From assembly GCA_030549175.1 (NCBI GenBank), contig JAUKUA010000002.1, forward strand, positions 3,348,001 through 3,412,000: DNA of 64,000 nt, written 5' to 3'. The position numbers and the translations under genes were made by a program. The notes below the pieces were generated by a model. That model saw only the letters and a list, made by a program, of their open reading frames with translations, did no database searches and was not told the DNA's origin. Of the stretch, positions 32,379 through 43,005 are shown one piece after another. This DNA is from Lasiosphaeris hirsuta. Lineage: Eukaryota; Ascomycota; Sordariomycetes; Sordariales; Lasiosphaeriaceae. Position 1 is the first letter of the stretch; each line of letters opens with the position of its first letter.

Positions 32379-32850
32379 GGGGGCAGGGGAAAGGTCGGAG
32401 CGCGTCTGCAAGACCTTGAGTTTCGCGGATGAAAAGAGCTATAGGCCTTGTGTACTGGTTGCCGGGTTATCCGCAGTGATGGGGACATTGAAACGAGACT
32501 GCTAGGACCTGGAAATCTGGTGGTAAGATTGGCTGATTCCCCGAGTGATCACAAGGTAAAAACCCTGCTCGAGTGGGATATCGAGCCCGAAAACGTCGTC
32601 GGTGCAGACCAGCTCGTCTTGGAAAATGATATGTAATTCTTCTTCTGCTGCCTTTGTGCTCATTAGGGCCCAAAGCAGACACCTGCTGCCTCGGCGTATG
32701 ATGCCTGTGTTAACTTTGCGCCCAGCCAACTCCTGTCATTGATGCCGGATATCAAATCGTACACCTGGAAAACCCAGTCATTATTCGTCACCATGCTATG
32801 GCCGACCTTACCCAACGCTCCCTTCTAACACGTATACATTTCCGCACCTA
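32379..32850. other. convergent intergenic region
   Basis: 3' ends of the DUF829 gene and of the minus-strand membrane protein gene. No gene seen. Confidence 0.5.
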
Positions 32851-33573
32851 CTATGCCTTGCTCTCCTTATTCTGCGCTGAGAGGTTGGACTGGCTGCTTT
32901 CGGCCGAGTCGAATCTCTTTGGCCATGTGTTGGAGTTCTTGGGTGGGTTTAACCCATCGAACGACCTGACCGAGACGGCATCGTCGGCAGAGGCGAAGGG
33001 ATTCAAGTGGCCCGGTTGACCTCCCGCTGGCGGACCAGCTTTCGGCAAATCGTCGATCGACAGCTGCGGTCTGTGTCCCGGGCGTTGCTTCTTCGGCGCT
33101 GCGCCGGGTATCTCGTCTAGTCCGTAGTCTGACATTTGGAAGTGGTCGGCCTGCTCCTCCTGTTTTTCCCTCTTGTTCTTCTTTATGTGGAAGTACAGCA
33201 ACACCGAGAGTGTGGTGGCGATCACAACGCCGCTACGTATCACGCGGATTAGCAGGAGAACGAGTGGGCGGCCCCGCCAAGGAAGCTCCGGGACTGAAAG
33301 GGGGACGCTGTGCGGTTTGCGCATGGAACCGGGAACTCACACAACAACACCGATGATGATGCCCGTCATGGCGGCCGATGAGATACCCGGCTTCTCGCAG
33401 AGGTCGACATCTGGCTGGGGGCGGCACTTGTCTACTTCCCGCCTGACAAGGACATTCAGCGTGCTCGCTGCGCGGGCCCAGAACGACGACGACGACGACG
33501 GCGACACTGACTCGGCCCGCGCCGGTAATGACGGCGCCGCCATGGTGTCGACTAATTGGCTGTGTGGTGCCAT
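32851..33573 (-). CDS. single-pass membrane protein with basic juxtamembrane region, unknown function
   Basis: Two exons, 33573-33341 and 33232-32851, with a 108-nt intron (GTGAGT...CGTAG), giving 204 aa. The splice joins GIIIGVVV to GVVIATTLSVLLYFHI, forming one continuous transmembrane helix (~70-93) followed by the stop-transfer KKNKREKQ. This supports the intron call, because neither exon alone gives a complete helix. The N-terminal part is Ser-rich with two Cys (KCRPQPDVDLC) and is probably extracytoplasmic. The cytoplasmic tail is Pro/Asn/Ser-rich with conserved-looking short motifs (SDYGLDEIPG, PFASADDAVSVRSFDGLNPP). No enzymatic domain is seen, nor a named family. Confidence 0.8.
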
Positions 33574-35809
33574 TGTGTTTTAGTTCCCTGACTATTTAAC
33601 GTAGTCCAACTTGTATTCCTAACCCAAGCTCGATCCTGAACCCCTAATCCAACTCGCTGGTTAGCCTTTTTTGTCCCGCCTGTCGATCGTTGGCATCGAC
33701 AACACGGTCGGCTCCTCGCGGCGGATGTGGTGATCAAATTGCGCCTCGATGCGTGCCTAGCGTCGCTGTTGTGTGCTGTGTGCTATGTGCTGTGTGGTGA
33801 GCGCTGTGGCTGAAGCGCGACGCGCTGCAGGAGCGGGTAGGAATGTGAATTGAGCCTTTCGATTCGTCTTTGGTTTTATCGCGCAGCTGGCTCGCATGTG
33901 CGTGTAGCGTTCGGATTCCGCTGCAGCAACGTCAAAGTGCTGTATTCAATTTGTCTGATGCCTCCGCGCTCGCGATGTCGATTCACCCGGTCTTGCTGGA
34001 TTTGCAATCGAAGTGCGTTAAAAACGAAAAGGTAAGAAAGGAGATTGAGAGAGAAAATCCTGCGACGGACCTCGACTCCTGAATTCATCCAGGTGACGTA
34101 GAGGTAGGCGAGGATCCACCTGGTGTCAAGGGATAATTGCTAATTATACAGGTGAAACATGATTGGTGCCTCAAGCGGGCCAACCTACGGCATCTAATGC
34201 GACCGCCAGGGCAATGCCTCCACCTGCCATGCTTGCCAGCGCCTGGCTGGCTTGGCTCGTGAGCAAGGTCTTGCATTCGAGATTGGCCTCTATTGGCGGG
34301 ACAGCCCTCCGCCGATTGTTTGAGGCTCTGGCGCGAGTTTCAAGCGGCCGAGTTGGACAAACTAGCCAGATACTCAGGGGGGATTTATTGCATCCTTTTT
34401 TTTTTTTTTTTTTTTTTTTGCGTCATATAGAAGTAGCCCGCACTCATGTGTCCTGCCAGAAGTTGCAAGACTCTGATCATCTCCAAATAGACCTCGACGT
34501 CATCTAGTGGGATTCCGGGTAAATACCCGCCAAACGAACTGGGCCGTTCCCTATTGCGGGCGGCAACTTGCTCAATTCGCCGAACCAGCGATATTACCTG
34601 GACGTCAACGGTATCTGTCCGCTCTGGCCTCCAAATGCCACCCTATAAAAGTGCTGTCATGCGCCGTATCTGTGATATCTTATCTTGTGGCGGTGTTTGT
34701 GTGATCTGACAGGAGTTTGACGAGATGACAGACATCTTCCGAAAGGCCCTATTGCGGTCGCACCGCAGCAGTCGCGAGTCACGATGCAACACAAGTTCGG
34801 GCGGGCGTTCCTTGCAGAAGCGCACCGTGTTCAGCAGCGCTTGGAAACCTGGTTCGCGAGTTGGCCCGGGAGCGTCCTTTTCGCAGGCGAATCTTGAGCA
34901 CTCCAGTGCCGTCAAGGAGGCAACAAGGCTCTAAACATCATTCAATATAGCTCGTCTGACATAAGGTAGTAGATAAAACCCATGCTCGGCATTTCAATGA
35001 ACCTTGCACACACTACTGTCGTTGCGACTTGGTGTGGGTTGCTTGCTGTCGATTCAGCCTGAGCCTCGCCAGCACAGTAGCGAGAGGAGATGAGGGGCGA
35101 TAAGTAGGCGATGGATTGGAAAGCGCTTCAGGGGATCGGTATGGCCAGCGACGGCCTATCACAAATGCTACCTAGTTTAGTCAGTTTTTTCAGTTAGACA
35201 CATTTGACTTGCCGGATTAGTGTTAGTGTCACACCGCGACTTGGCCGATTTGTAGATTCGCCTGAGAGACAGACGGTGTAGCCAGCAGATCAGCGAAGCG
35301 GCGGTGTCGGGCAGTTAGCATAGTAATAGGAGCGGTCACACTTTAGCTGACGCTCTAAGTTGTCGTCTCCTTAGAGCATCGCTTACCACACAGTAGGGAA
35401 GGTGCAGCTGGGCAAGGCCTGCCAGCTTCAATAGACACATGTGGACACTGGGAATGCCCTCACGCTGGTCCAGCCATCATCAAATGTGTGTGCTTGCGAA
35501 AAGGGTCGGGAGCCATCCTCGGCAAAACCGTTGTGTTTGGTGGGGGGGTTTTGTCGGCCTTGAAGCTACTGAATGCCATGAAGGCCCGTGCGTCGCCGCG
35601 CCAACGATCTCCAATTTTCCACCCGTGTTTTTCCTTATGGCTACAACCACACCGCCGACTTGCCATTGCGAAGTCCCTCGCGCGTCATCTGATCACCTAA
35701 TTGGACGCCGCTCTGCATCGCCTGCCAGAGCAAACTGTCAAAAAAGAAGCTGCCACCACCCGCACACAAAGGAGAAAGCCGCCGTCAACGACGAGAAAAT
35801 CCAGCTGCA
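33574..35809. other. long gene-poor interval upstream of the CBS-PB1 gene
   Basis: About 2.2 kb with no supported gene. It contains a T24 run at 34396-34419. Open frames are short and unrecognisable. The last ~200 bp should carry the promoter and leader of the gene starting at 35810. Confidence 0.5.
34396..34419. repeat. T24 homopolymer
   Basis: Twenty-four consecutive T on the plus strand in an interval without genes. Confidence 0.95.
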
Positions 35810-38140
35810 ATGTCGGCCACCCCAGGGACCCTGCGCGGGACCCCGAGCCGCGGGCAGAACCAGAACCGTGGAGCTATTCCCTTCGCCAGCCCGTCGACAA
35901 CTTCGGCGATCCCCCGACCGGTTCTCGAAACGACCGCCAGCCATGCCGCTCCCGCTGCTAGTGAAGCCGGTGCCTCCTCCATGAGTGCTAGCAGACAAAA
36001 GCAGACTAAGAGGGATGAGGTATGTTCCGTGTCATGATCCTGTCTCTTCCCGAGCCCCGGATTGTCCTCACCCCGCCCCCGTCGATCTCCCGCTGTGCCC
36101 TTGTCAAACGGTGTTGGCGTCCCCGGGTGACCTGGGGCAAACTTTGGCTTCTAACCTCTCATCTTTGGAGCAAGAGTGGACGAAACTTGAGCATTTGAGC
36201 GACGATGAAGACTAACCTCCAAATGACAGGCCATCCGCCGCAAGATGGAGAACGACCTCTCCAAGAAGAAGCACCTCACGAGCCGTGCCCGCCACTCCCG
36301 AAAGGCCCCCCCGGGCACCGTCCTCGCCCTCAAGCCGAGCCCCGCCCTTCAGATCAAGCCCGCCACAACTGTCGCCGAGGCCGCCCAGCTCATGGCCGCG
36401 AAGCGCGAGGACTGCGTGCTAGTGACGGACGACGATGATAGGATTGCGGGAATTTTCACAGCCAAGGATCTGGCCTTCCGTGTTGTCGGAGCCGGCCTCA
36501 AGCCCAACCATGTCACCATTGCCGACATCATGACAAAGAACCCTTTGTGCGCGCGGACGGATACCAGCGCTACCGATGCCCTAGACCTGATGGTCCGCAA
36601 GGGCTTCCGCCATCTGCCCGTCATGGACGAGAACCAGGACATTTCGGGTATTCTGGATATCACAAAATGCTTCTACGACGCCATGGAGAAGTTGGAGCGC
36701 GCCTATGCCTCGTCTCGGCGACTCTACGACGCTCTCGAGGGTGTTCAGTCAGAGCTTGGAACCAGCCAGCCTCAGCAGATCATCCAATACGTCGAGGCGC
36801 TGCGTTCCAAGATGTCGGGTCCCACACTTGAGTCGGTCCTGGATGGCCGGCCACCGACCACCGTTAGCGTTCGCACTTCAGTTAAGGAGGCAGCCCACTT
36901 GATGAAAGAGAACCATACGACGGCGGTCTTGGTGCAGGACCAGGGAGCTATTACGGGTATCTTCACCAGCAAGGACGTTGTTCTCCGTGTCATTGCCCCA
37001 GGCCTCGACCCTGCGACCTGCAGCGTTGTCCGCGTCATGACGCCCCACCCTGACTTTGCGCCCATGGACATGAGCATCCAGGCCGCTCTGCGGAAGATGC
37101 ACGGTAAAGCCACGGGCCGCTCTGGAAGTTTGACGGAAATGCTAATTCCCGTTTTAGATGGCCACTACCTCAACCTGCCAGTTATGAACGAGACCGGCGA
37201 GATTGTTGGCATGGTCGACGTTCTGAAGCTTACGTACGCTACCCTTGAGCAAATCAACACTATGGGTACTAGCGATAGTGAAGGCCCGGCTTGGAACAAG
37301 TTCTGGCTTTCCCTGGACCACGAGACCGAGTCTATGGTTTCGGGCGAAGGCTCGCACCACCACACCAACCCCGGCCCGCGGTCTCTGATGTCGCCTGAAA
37401 CGTCGCGCGCTGAGAGGCTCGCGAATGACAGCCTTGCCCCCGGAGACTCAGCCAGCCATGCAGGTGCCGAATCGCCCCCGCACAGCGCTGTTGGAGCCGC
37501 GCCCGAGGTGTCGCCCAGCGAGGTGCCGTTCCCCTTCAAGTTTAAGGCCCCCAGCGGCCGCGTCCACCGGCTGCAAGTCACGGCCGCGCACGGAATGGCC
37601 GAGTTCGTCGCCAGTGTCACGGCCAAGCTTGGCTCAGAGGCCGAGGCTATTGGTGGTGTCCCCATTGTTGAAGACGGAAAGTTGACGGGCGGATTTGCGC
37701 TCAGCTACCTAGACGACGAGGGTGATTCCGTCTCCATCACAACAGATGAGGATCTCCTCGAAGCTATCCTGATTGCCCGCCACGGCCACCGCGAGAAGGT
37801 CGACCTGTTTGTCCACGACCCGAAAGAGTCTCCGGCTGCGGCGACTCCACCCACGGTTCAGCTCCCTGAGCCAGTGGTTCTGCTGCCTGCCGCGCCCGGA
37901 GCGTCTACGGTTCGCGAGCGCCGGAAGGTGGTGGAGGATGAGGAGGATCAAGATAGTGACTCTGAGGATGATGATGCCTCGCCTGCCCGTCGCACGCGGA
38001 CACGTGCGCGCCCGGCCCAGCAGCAACCTGAGCAAGTCATTGCTGGCGTGCCCAATGAGCTCCTCCTACCGGGTGCTATCGTCACGTTGGCCGTGGTTAT
38101 TGCTGGCGTCTTTGCCGTGTCGAGATTGGGCAATAGATAG
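35810..38140 (+). CDS. CBS-domain and PB1-domain protein with C-terminal membrane anchor
   Basis: Three exons, 35810-36019, 36230-37103 and 37158-38140, giving 688 aa. The first intron (210 nt, GTATGT...GACAG) joins KRDE to AIRRKMENDL. The second is 54 nt and open in frame; removing it restores ALRKMHDGHYLNLPV, the expected CBS sequence. The order is a disordered N-terminus, then four CBS motifs in two pairs (~105-235 and ~275-415; DRIAGIFTAKDLAFRVV, GFRHLPVMDE, GAITGIFTSKDVVLRV). A PB1 domain follows (~500-580; FKFKAPSGRVHRLQV...YLDDEGDSVSITTDEDLLEAI), then an acidic linker and a C-terminal helix (LLLPGAIVTLAVVIAGVFAVSRL). CBS pairs bind adenine nucleotides and PB1 mediates oligomerisation. 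It resembles fission-yeast Mug70-type proteins; function is poorly known. Confidence 0.9.
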
Positions 38141-38602
38141 TCAGTCACAGGGGGATGTTTTGCTTCTTGCCTTGAATCTTAATGTCACTATTTAAGGAGG
38201 GGGGAGTAGGGAGGATTAGAGATGGCGGCCCTGCTGGGATTGGGGTAGGAGTTTGGGCTGTAGATTTGTGTATCAGACCAGACAGAAACTTTACGACCTG
38301 TTTTTTCCGCTGCGGGCTTTAGCCATAGAATAATATGCATATCGCGCCTTGTTCTTCTCGACTCACCTTTTTCTGGTGGATAATGTGTTGAGGCGCTGGT
38401 GTTGATGTTGATGCGCCCCTGAAGCTCCCTGCTGGGTGGTGCTGTGTGGGGTCCGTCCAGGTTGGCGCTAGTTACAGGATAATGCCGCGGAAGGGTAGGG
38501 TAGTGTGCGCACGGGCCACCTCAATTGGAAAAGCCGTGTCGAGAAAAGTTGATCGGCCGTTTCCCAACCCTCGACGATGGAAGCAACAACGGCGAATTCA
38601 CC
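38141..38602. other. intergenic
   Basis: 3' end of the CBS-PB1 gene and promoter of the uS2m gene. No gene seen. Confidence 0.5.
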
Positions 38603-39859
38603 ATGATCATACGGAATATTGGTCTGCGGCACGGTAAGCAGCCGGACGGATTTCCCTGCGGTTACATGTCTTGCTAACAATCGATTGGTCCCAGGCCGCC
38701 AGGTCATCGCCGCTTCAGCGTCGCCGTCATGCTGCGTGCGAGCTCTCTCGACCTCTGCAGCCAAGTCCGCAACGACGACTCCCAGAGCCCCTACCAACGT
38801 CCCCAGCTTCTTCACCACGCCCGAGCAGCGCGCCAGGCAAGAAGCGATCAAGGCCGAGATTGACAAGGTCCCCGACAACTTCAAGGAGTTCCGATCGATC
38901 CAGAAGAAGACGGTCAAGATGGGCGGCGAGACACACCCCCGCCACCTGCCCGACGAGATGCTCAAGTACCCGCCGCACGACGCCACGCTCGAGATGCTCA
39001 TGGCCGCGCAGGCACACATGGGCCACAACACGTCGCTGTGGAACCCGGCCAACCAGCGGTACATCTACGGCGTGCGCGAGGGGATCCACATTATTGCCCT
39101 CGAGACCATCGCTGCGCATCTACGGCGCGCGGCCAAGGTGGTCGAGGAGGTGGCGTACCACGGCGGCCTGATCTTGTTCGTCGGGACGCGCAAGGGCCAG
39201 ACGCCGATTGTGGTGCGCGCGGCCGAGCTGGCGGGCGGGTGCCACTTGTTCCAGCAGTGGACGCCGGGCACGATTACGAACCGCGACCAGATCCTGGCAC
39301 AGGGCAAGCTGCGCATGGTGGACGAGCTGGACCGCGATGTGCCTGGGTTTGATGACCACATCCAGGACTGCCGGCCTGTGATTCCCGATCTGGTGGTTTG
39401 CCTGAACCCGCTGGAGAACTACCCCATGCTCCACGAGTGTGGTCTGGCGAATGTGCCGACTATTGGTATCATCGATACCAATGCCGACCCGACGTGGGTG
39501 ACGTACCAGATTCCCGCCAACGACGACAGGTAAAGAGTTTCCACTCCATCTTGGAACGGGAGTGTGTTTGCTGACGTGGTGGCAGTCTACGTGCTATGGC
39601 GCTCATCGGAGCGGTGCTCGGTCGGGCTGGACAACGTGGACAGGAGCGGAGGTATGCCGATGCTGAGGAGGGTATTATCTCGTGGGAGACACCCTCAGAG
39701 GTCCGGCGCTTCGTCCAAAACACATTGGCCGCCAAGGCACAGGAGAAGAAGGACCAGGCGAGAGAGTCACTCGAGCCAGATGGGGGGAGAGAAATGATTG
39801 AAAGCGATGCGGATATCAAAAAGGCGATAAAGGAGCTTACGGAAGAGGAGGGCCTCTGA
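38603..39859 (+). CDS. MRP4: mitochondrial small-subunit ribosomal protein uS2m
   Basis: Three exons, 38603-38633, 38695-39529 and 39586-39859, giving 379 aa. The 31-nt first exon supplies the only suitable ATG. Joined, the N-terminus reads MIIRNIGLRHGRQVIAASAS, a basic, acid-free mitochondrial presequence. The body is the S2 family: AAQAHMGHNTSLWNPANQRYIYGVREGIHIIALE, LILFVGTRKGQTPIVVRAAE, WTPGTITNR, PDLVVCLNP, and after the second intron LRAMALIGAVLGRAGQ. An S2-specific GIIDTNADPTWVTYQIPANDDS segment spans that splice. It is a structural protein of the mitoribosomal small subunit. The C-terminal extension (~330-379) is charged and typical of fungal forms. Confidence 0.92.
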
Positions 39860-40700
39860 GGAAGGGTAAGATAAGAGGGTGAGTGTACCTGTCACGATAG
39901 CCGATTTCACATTCATCTGTAGCATATAAAAAACTAGTTGTATTCCAGGCATGTGCTCTCGCGAGGAAGGTTGTCCACGGGCGGCGTTATAGCTGGTGAT
40001 GGTGGTGGTGACTGCCGAGGTAAATTGTTAGCGGCGCTTACCTACACTACCTACCCAGTCAACCAGTCAACCAGTCTGGCAGGACCGGGGGGGTGTGGAG
40101 GCGGAGGGGCGGTCGCGTGACTTGGCTCGTCCTCAACGCGGCCCCAAATCTTCGCTCCTGCGAATTTCCCCTCACCGGCACAAATCATCACCACGAACAT
40201 TTCAGCACGAGCGCAGCCGTCGTTTGAGGTGTCGCCCTTGCAAGCCTCGGAGGATCCTGTCCGCCCACATCACGCCACCCGCCATTCTTGTGATTGGTGC
40301 TGTATTCCACTGCCGGGTGCCAGCAGCGCGCTGCGACAGCGCCGCCAGGTCCCCGAACCTGGACCTGGGCTCCTGGAATAGTCAGAGAGCCGGAGTGTAC
40401 CTCTCCGCCTGTCGGTCGCCAGGCCGCCACGTCAGGAGAGCGCAGCGGTGCAGCGGCGCAGCTTCGTTGCGGGGACGAGTGCGGAGCGCGAGGTACGGAT
40501 ACGAGGTACGGGCACATACGGGCACATTCCAGCAGACCCGTACCTAAACGCACGGGGCCGCAGACGCATGTCGACGAAATAGACGCTGATGGTGATATCA
40601 TTGCGCAGGGGACGTGTTCCGGGTGTCTTTGTGCCGTGTGCTGCCGGATCGCCACCGTTTCCCCCGTGTTCCGGACTCCAGCGGCCCCCCCGCCGCCAAG
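39860..40700. other. intergenic, promoter of the SPT10-like gene
   Basis: Open frames overlap on both strands, but the plus-strand frame of the next gene has no ATG before 40701. No separate gene is supported. Confidence 0.45.
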
Positions 40701-42680
40701 ATGCCTCCTCCGACTATGCTGGAGGACCCCTCCGCCGGGACTATTTACCGTATCTCGGGAGACGCCCCCTATCCTGACCCCGCCAACCCATCCATCCCGC
40801 CCACCATCCTTCCGCGCCACGTAACTCTCCGTGACCGCCAAACCGTCGCGACCGTCGTCCCCTTTGCCTCCCGGCACCAGGTTCCCGACTCGCTGCTGCG
40901 CTACCTCAATGACCAGTTCAACAAGGAAATCGAGGGCGGCGACACCTACCCCATGATGGACAACCTGCCCTTTGACAAGTTTGCCCGGTACTGGTTCCAG
41001 AACTTTGGCGGCATCATGCTCCTCGGCAACATCGAGAGTGCCGACGACGTCGTCGACGGCAAGGACTGGTCCAAGGAGTGCCTGGGCACCTTCTACATCA
41101 AGCCCAACTACCCCGGCCGCAGCAGCCACGTGTGTAACGCCGGCTTCATCGTCACCGACGCCTCCCGCAACCGTGGTGTGGGCCGGCTAATGGGCGAGAC
41201 ATACCTCGACTGGGCGCCCAAGCTGGGCTACTCGTACTCGGTCTTCAACCTGGTCTACGAGACCAACGTGGCCTCGTGCAAGATCTGGGACGCTCTGGGA
41301 TTCAAGCGCATCGGGCGGGTCAAGGGCGCCGGCAACCTCAAGAGCTACCCGGACCGGCTGGTGGATGCCATCATCTTTGGGCGCGACCTCGGCGACGCGG
41401 CGGGCGGCGCGGGCAGCGAGGAACTTGTGAGTGAAGAGCGTTTCGACAAGATCAAGTTTTACCTCAAGTACGGCCGCTATCCGAACGGCGCTGACCGGGC
41501 CGAGAAAAGCAGACTGCGTAGCGCCGCAACCCACTACAAGCTGCTTGAGGGCGACGTCCTCATGCTCAAGGAGAAGGAGGTCATCTCGGACCCGCAGCGC
41601 CAGTGCGACATTGCGAAGCAGGTGCACAATCAGGCCCACGGGGGCATCAACAAGACAACGGCCACCATCGCCGAGCGTTACCACTGGAGCCGCATCAAGG
41701 AGACGGTCTCGGATGTAATTAGGAACTGTGCAGAATGCAAAGAACTGGGCAAGGCCTCAGCCTCGGCCTCGGCCTCACAGGCCCAGCAGCCGTCGCCGGG
41801 GAGTGCCGCCGTCCATAGCCTAAAACGTCCCAACCCCAATGCTTCCTCGGGTGCCCCCGGCTCCAAGCGCTCGTCCCCGAGCCCGACGACGCCCGGGTCA
41901 CTCAGCGACGTGAACATGTCCAGCCAAGCCCGCCCACCCGCCGCCGGCCCCTCCCTCCCGGACCCGTCCCACCTCGGCCCCTTTACCCTGCCGCCGCACC
42001 ACAGCTTCGCCGACCCCGCCGGCGACATCTCCCTCCCACCGCACCCCCACAGCCTACCCACCATCGCCAACAGCCACCACCCGGCCATCGCCGGCGCCCA
42101 CAACCCCATGCTCCAAGACTCGTCGCACGCCCCCAGCACCACCGCCACCAGCAACACCGTCCCCCTCCCGCCCCTCCCGCCCCTCCCGCCCCTCCGCTCC
42201 CTGGCCCCCTCCGCCCCCGTCTCCGTCTACCAGCCCATCGACCCGCAAATCATCTCCCAGCCCTCCAACCACCAACATCATCACTACACCTTCTCCAACC
42301 ACCACCATCACCACCACCACCACCACCACGACGGCCACGACCCCGACCCCGACGCGGACACCTTCCAAGCGCTCCTCAACGCGGCTGACGACGACGACGA
42401 CGAGGATGTGGTGCCCGTGGGGAACGGGACGCGCCAGCGGACGCGGGAGGAGGACGAGGCGGAGCAGGCGGCGGTGGATCGCGACATGGAGATGCTGATT
42501 GAGCAGCCGGGGGAGGACGAGGACGAGGGGGAATGCGAGGTGATGGAGGTGGATAGTGTGGGGGGGCGCAAGATGGCGGCGGGGAAGATGGATGTGAGCC
42601 ACTTGCTGTCGGCGCATGAGGACGATGAGGGGAAGGAGAAGGGGAGGGGGATATATGACGGGTTGGAAGGGGGTGTGTGA
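40701..42680 (+). CDS. SPT10: SPT10-like GNAT acetyltransferase with integrase-type zinc finger
   Basis: Single exon, 659 aa from the ATG at 40701; the upstream in-frame extension lacks an ATG. Residues ~70-230 form a GNAT fold with the acetyl-CoA loop RNRGVGRLMG and the C-terminal NVASCKIWDALGFKRIGRV. Residues ~305-348 carry an HHCC zinc finger like that of retroviral integrases: QVHNQAHGG...AERYHW...VIRNCAECK. This pairing is characteristic of yeast Spt10, an activator of histone genes that binds their promoters through that finger. The rest is disordered: Pro/Ser-rich, a His-rich run near 530-550, then acidic blocks (DDDDDEDVV, EQPGEDEDEGECEVMEVD). It acts in the nucleus. Orthology is inferred from domain order. 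Confidence 0.85.
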   Translation: MPPPTMLEDPSAGTIYRISGDAPYPDPANPSIPPTILPRHVTLRDRQTVATVVPFASRHQVPDSLLRYLNDQFNKEIEGGDTYPMMDNLPFDKFARYWFQNFGGIMLLGNIESADDVVDGKDWSKECLGTFYIKPNYPGRSSHVCNAGFIVTDASRNRGVGRLMGETYLDWAPKLGYSYSVFNLVYETNVASCKIWDALGFKRIGRVKGAGNLKSYPDRLVDAIIFGRDLGDAAGGAGSEELVSEERFDKIKFYLKYGRYPNGADRAEKSRLRSAATHYKLLEGDVLMLKEKEVISDPQRQCDIAKQVHNQAHGGINKTTATIAERYHWSRIKETVSDVIRNCAECKELGKASASASASQAQQPSPGSAAVHSLKRPNPNASSGAPGSKRSSPSPTTPGSLSDVNMSSQARPPAAGPSLPDPSHLGPFTLPPHHSFADPAGDISLPPHPHSLPTIANSHHPAIAGAHNPMLQDSSHAPSTTATSNTVPLPPLPPLPPLRSLAPSAPVSVYQPIDPQIISQPSNHQHHHYTFSNHHHHHHHHHHDGHDPDPDADTFQALLNAADDDDDEDVVPVGNGTRQRTREEDEAEQAAVDRDMEMLIEQPGEDEDEGECEVMEVDSVGGRKMAAGKMDVSHLLSAHEDDEGKEKGRGIYDGLEGGV

Positions 42681-42720
42681 CGGGAAGGGGGTGGGTGACG
42701 GGAAGGGGGTGGGTGACGGG
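42664..42720. repeat. 18-bp tandem repeat overlapping the SPT10 stop
   Basis: Three copies of a GGGTG-GTGACGGGAAGG-type unit. The TGA of the first copy is the stop codon of the SPT10-like gene, so the repeat expanded across the coding end. Confidence 0.85.
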
Positions 42721-43005
42721 TCTTGTATAGATAGTTATGAGCATTCGTATCTATATCTGTGAAAGGGCTAGGCGTTTTGGCAAGACACATAGAACAGCGC
42801 GCAAAACACGGCGAGTAGGTTTGGCACGGCGTTGTTTGTTTTACTTCTTGTATTTTCAGGCTCAGGCCTCGTATCATGACCGAGGCGCCTGTTTTAATAG
42901 GCATTACATCATACGACCAAGGCACTGCATGACCACCTCTAATTCTTTTCTCTTTTTTTCATCCACTTTCATCTCGCATTATCGACAAGGTGCAGATTCA
43001 CCCTC
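42681..43005. other. convergent intergenic region between SPT10 and CCT7
   Basis: Contains the two 3' ends and the last repeat copies. No gene seen. Confidence 0.5.

Noticed and set aside
40188..41129. 313-codon minus-strand frame overlapping the SPT10 start
   Set aside because: Shadow of the strongly supported plus-strand GNAT gene, with no independent similarity.
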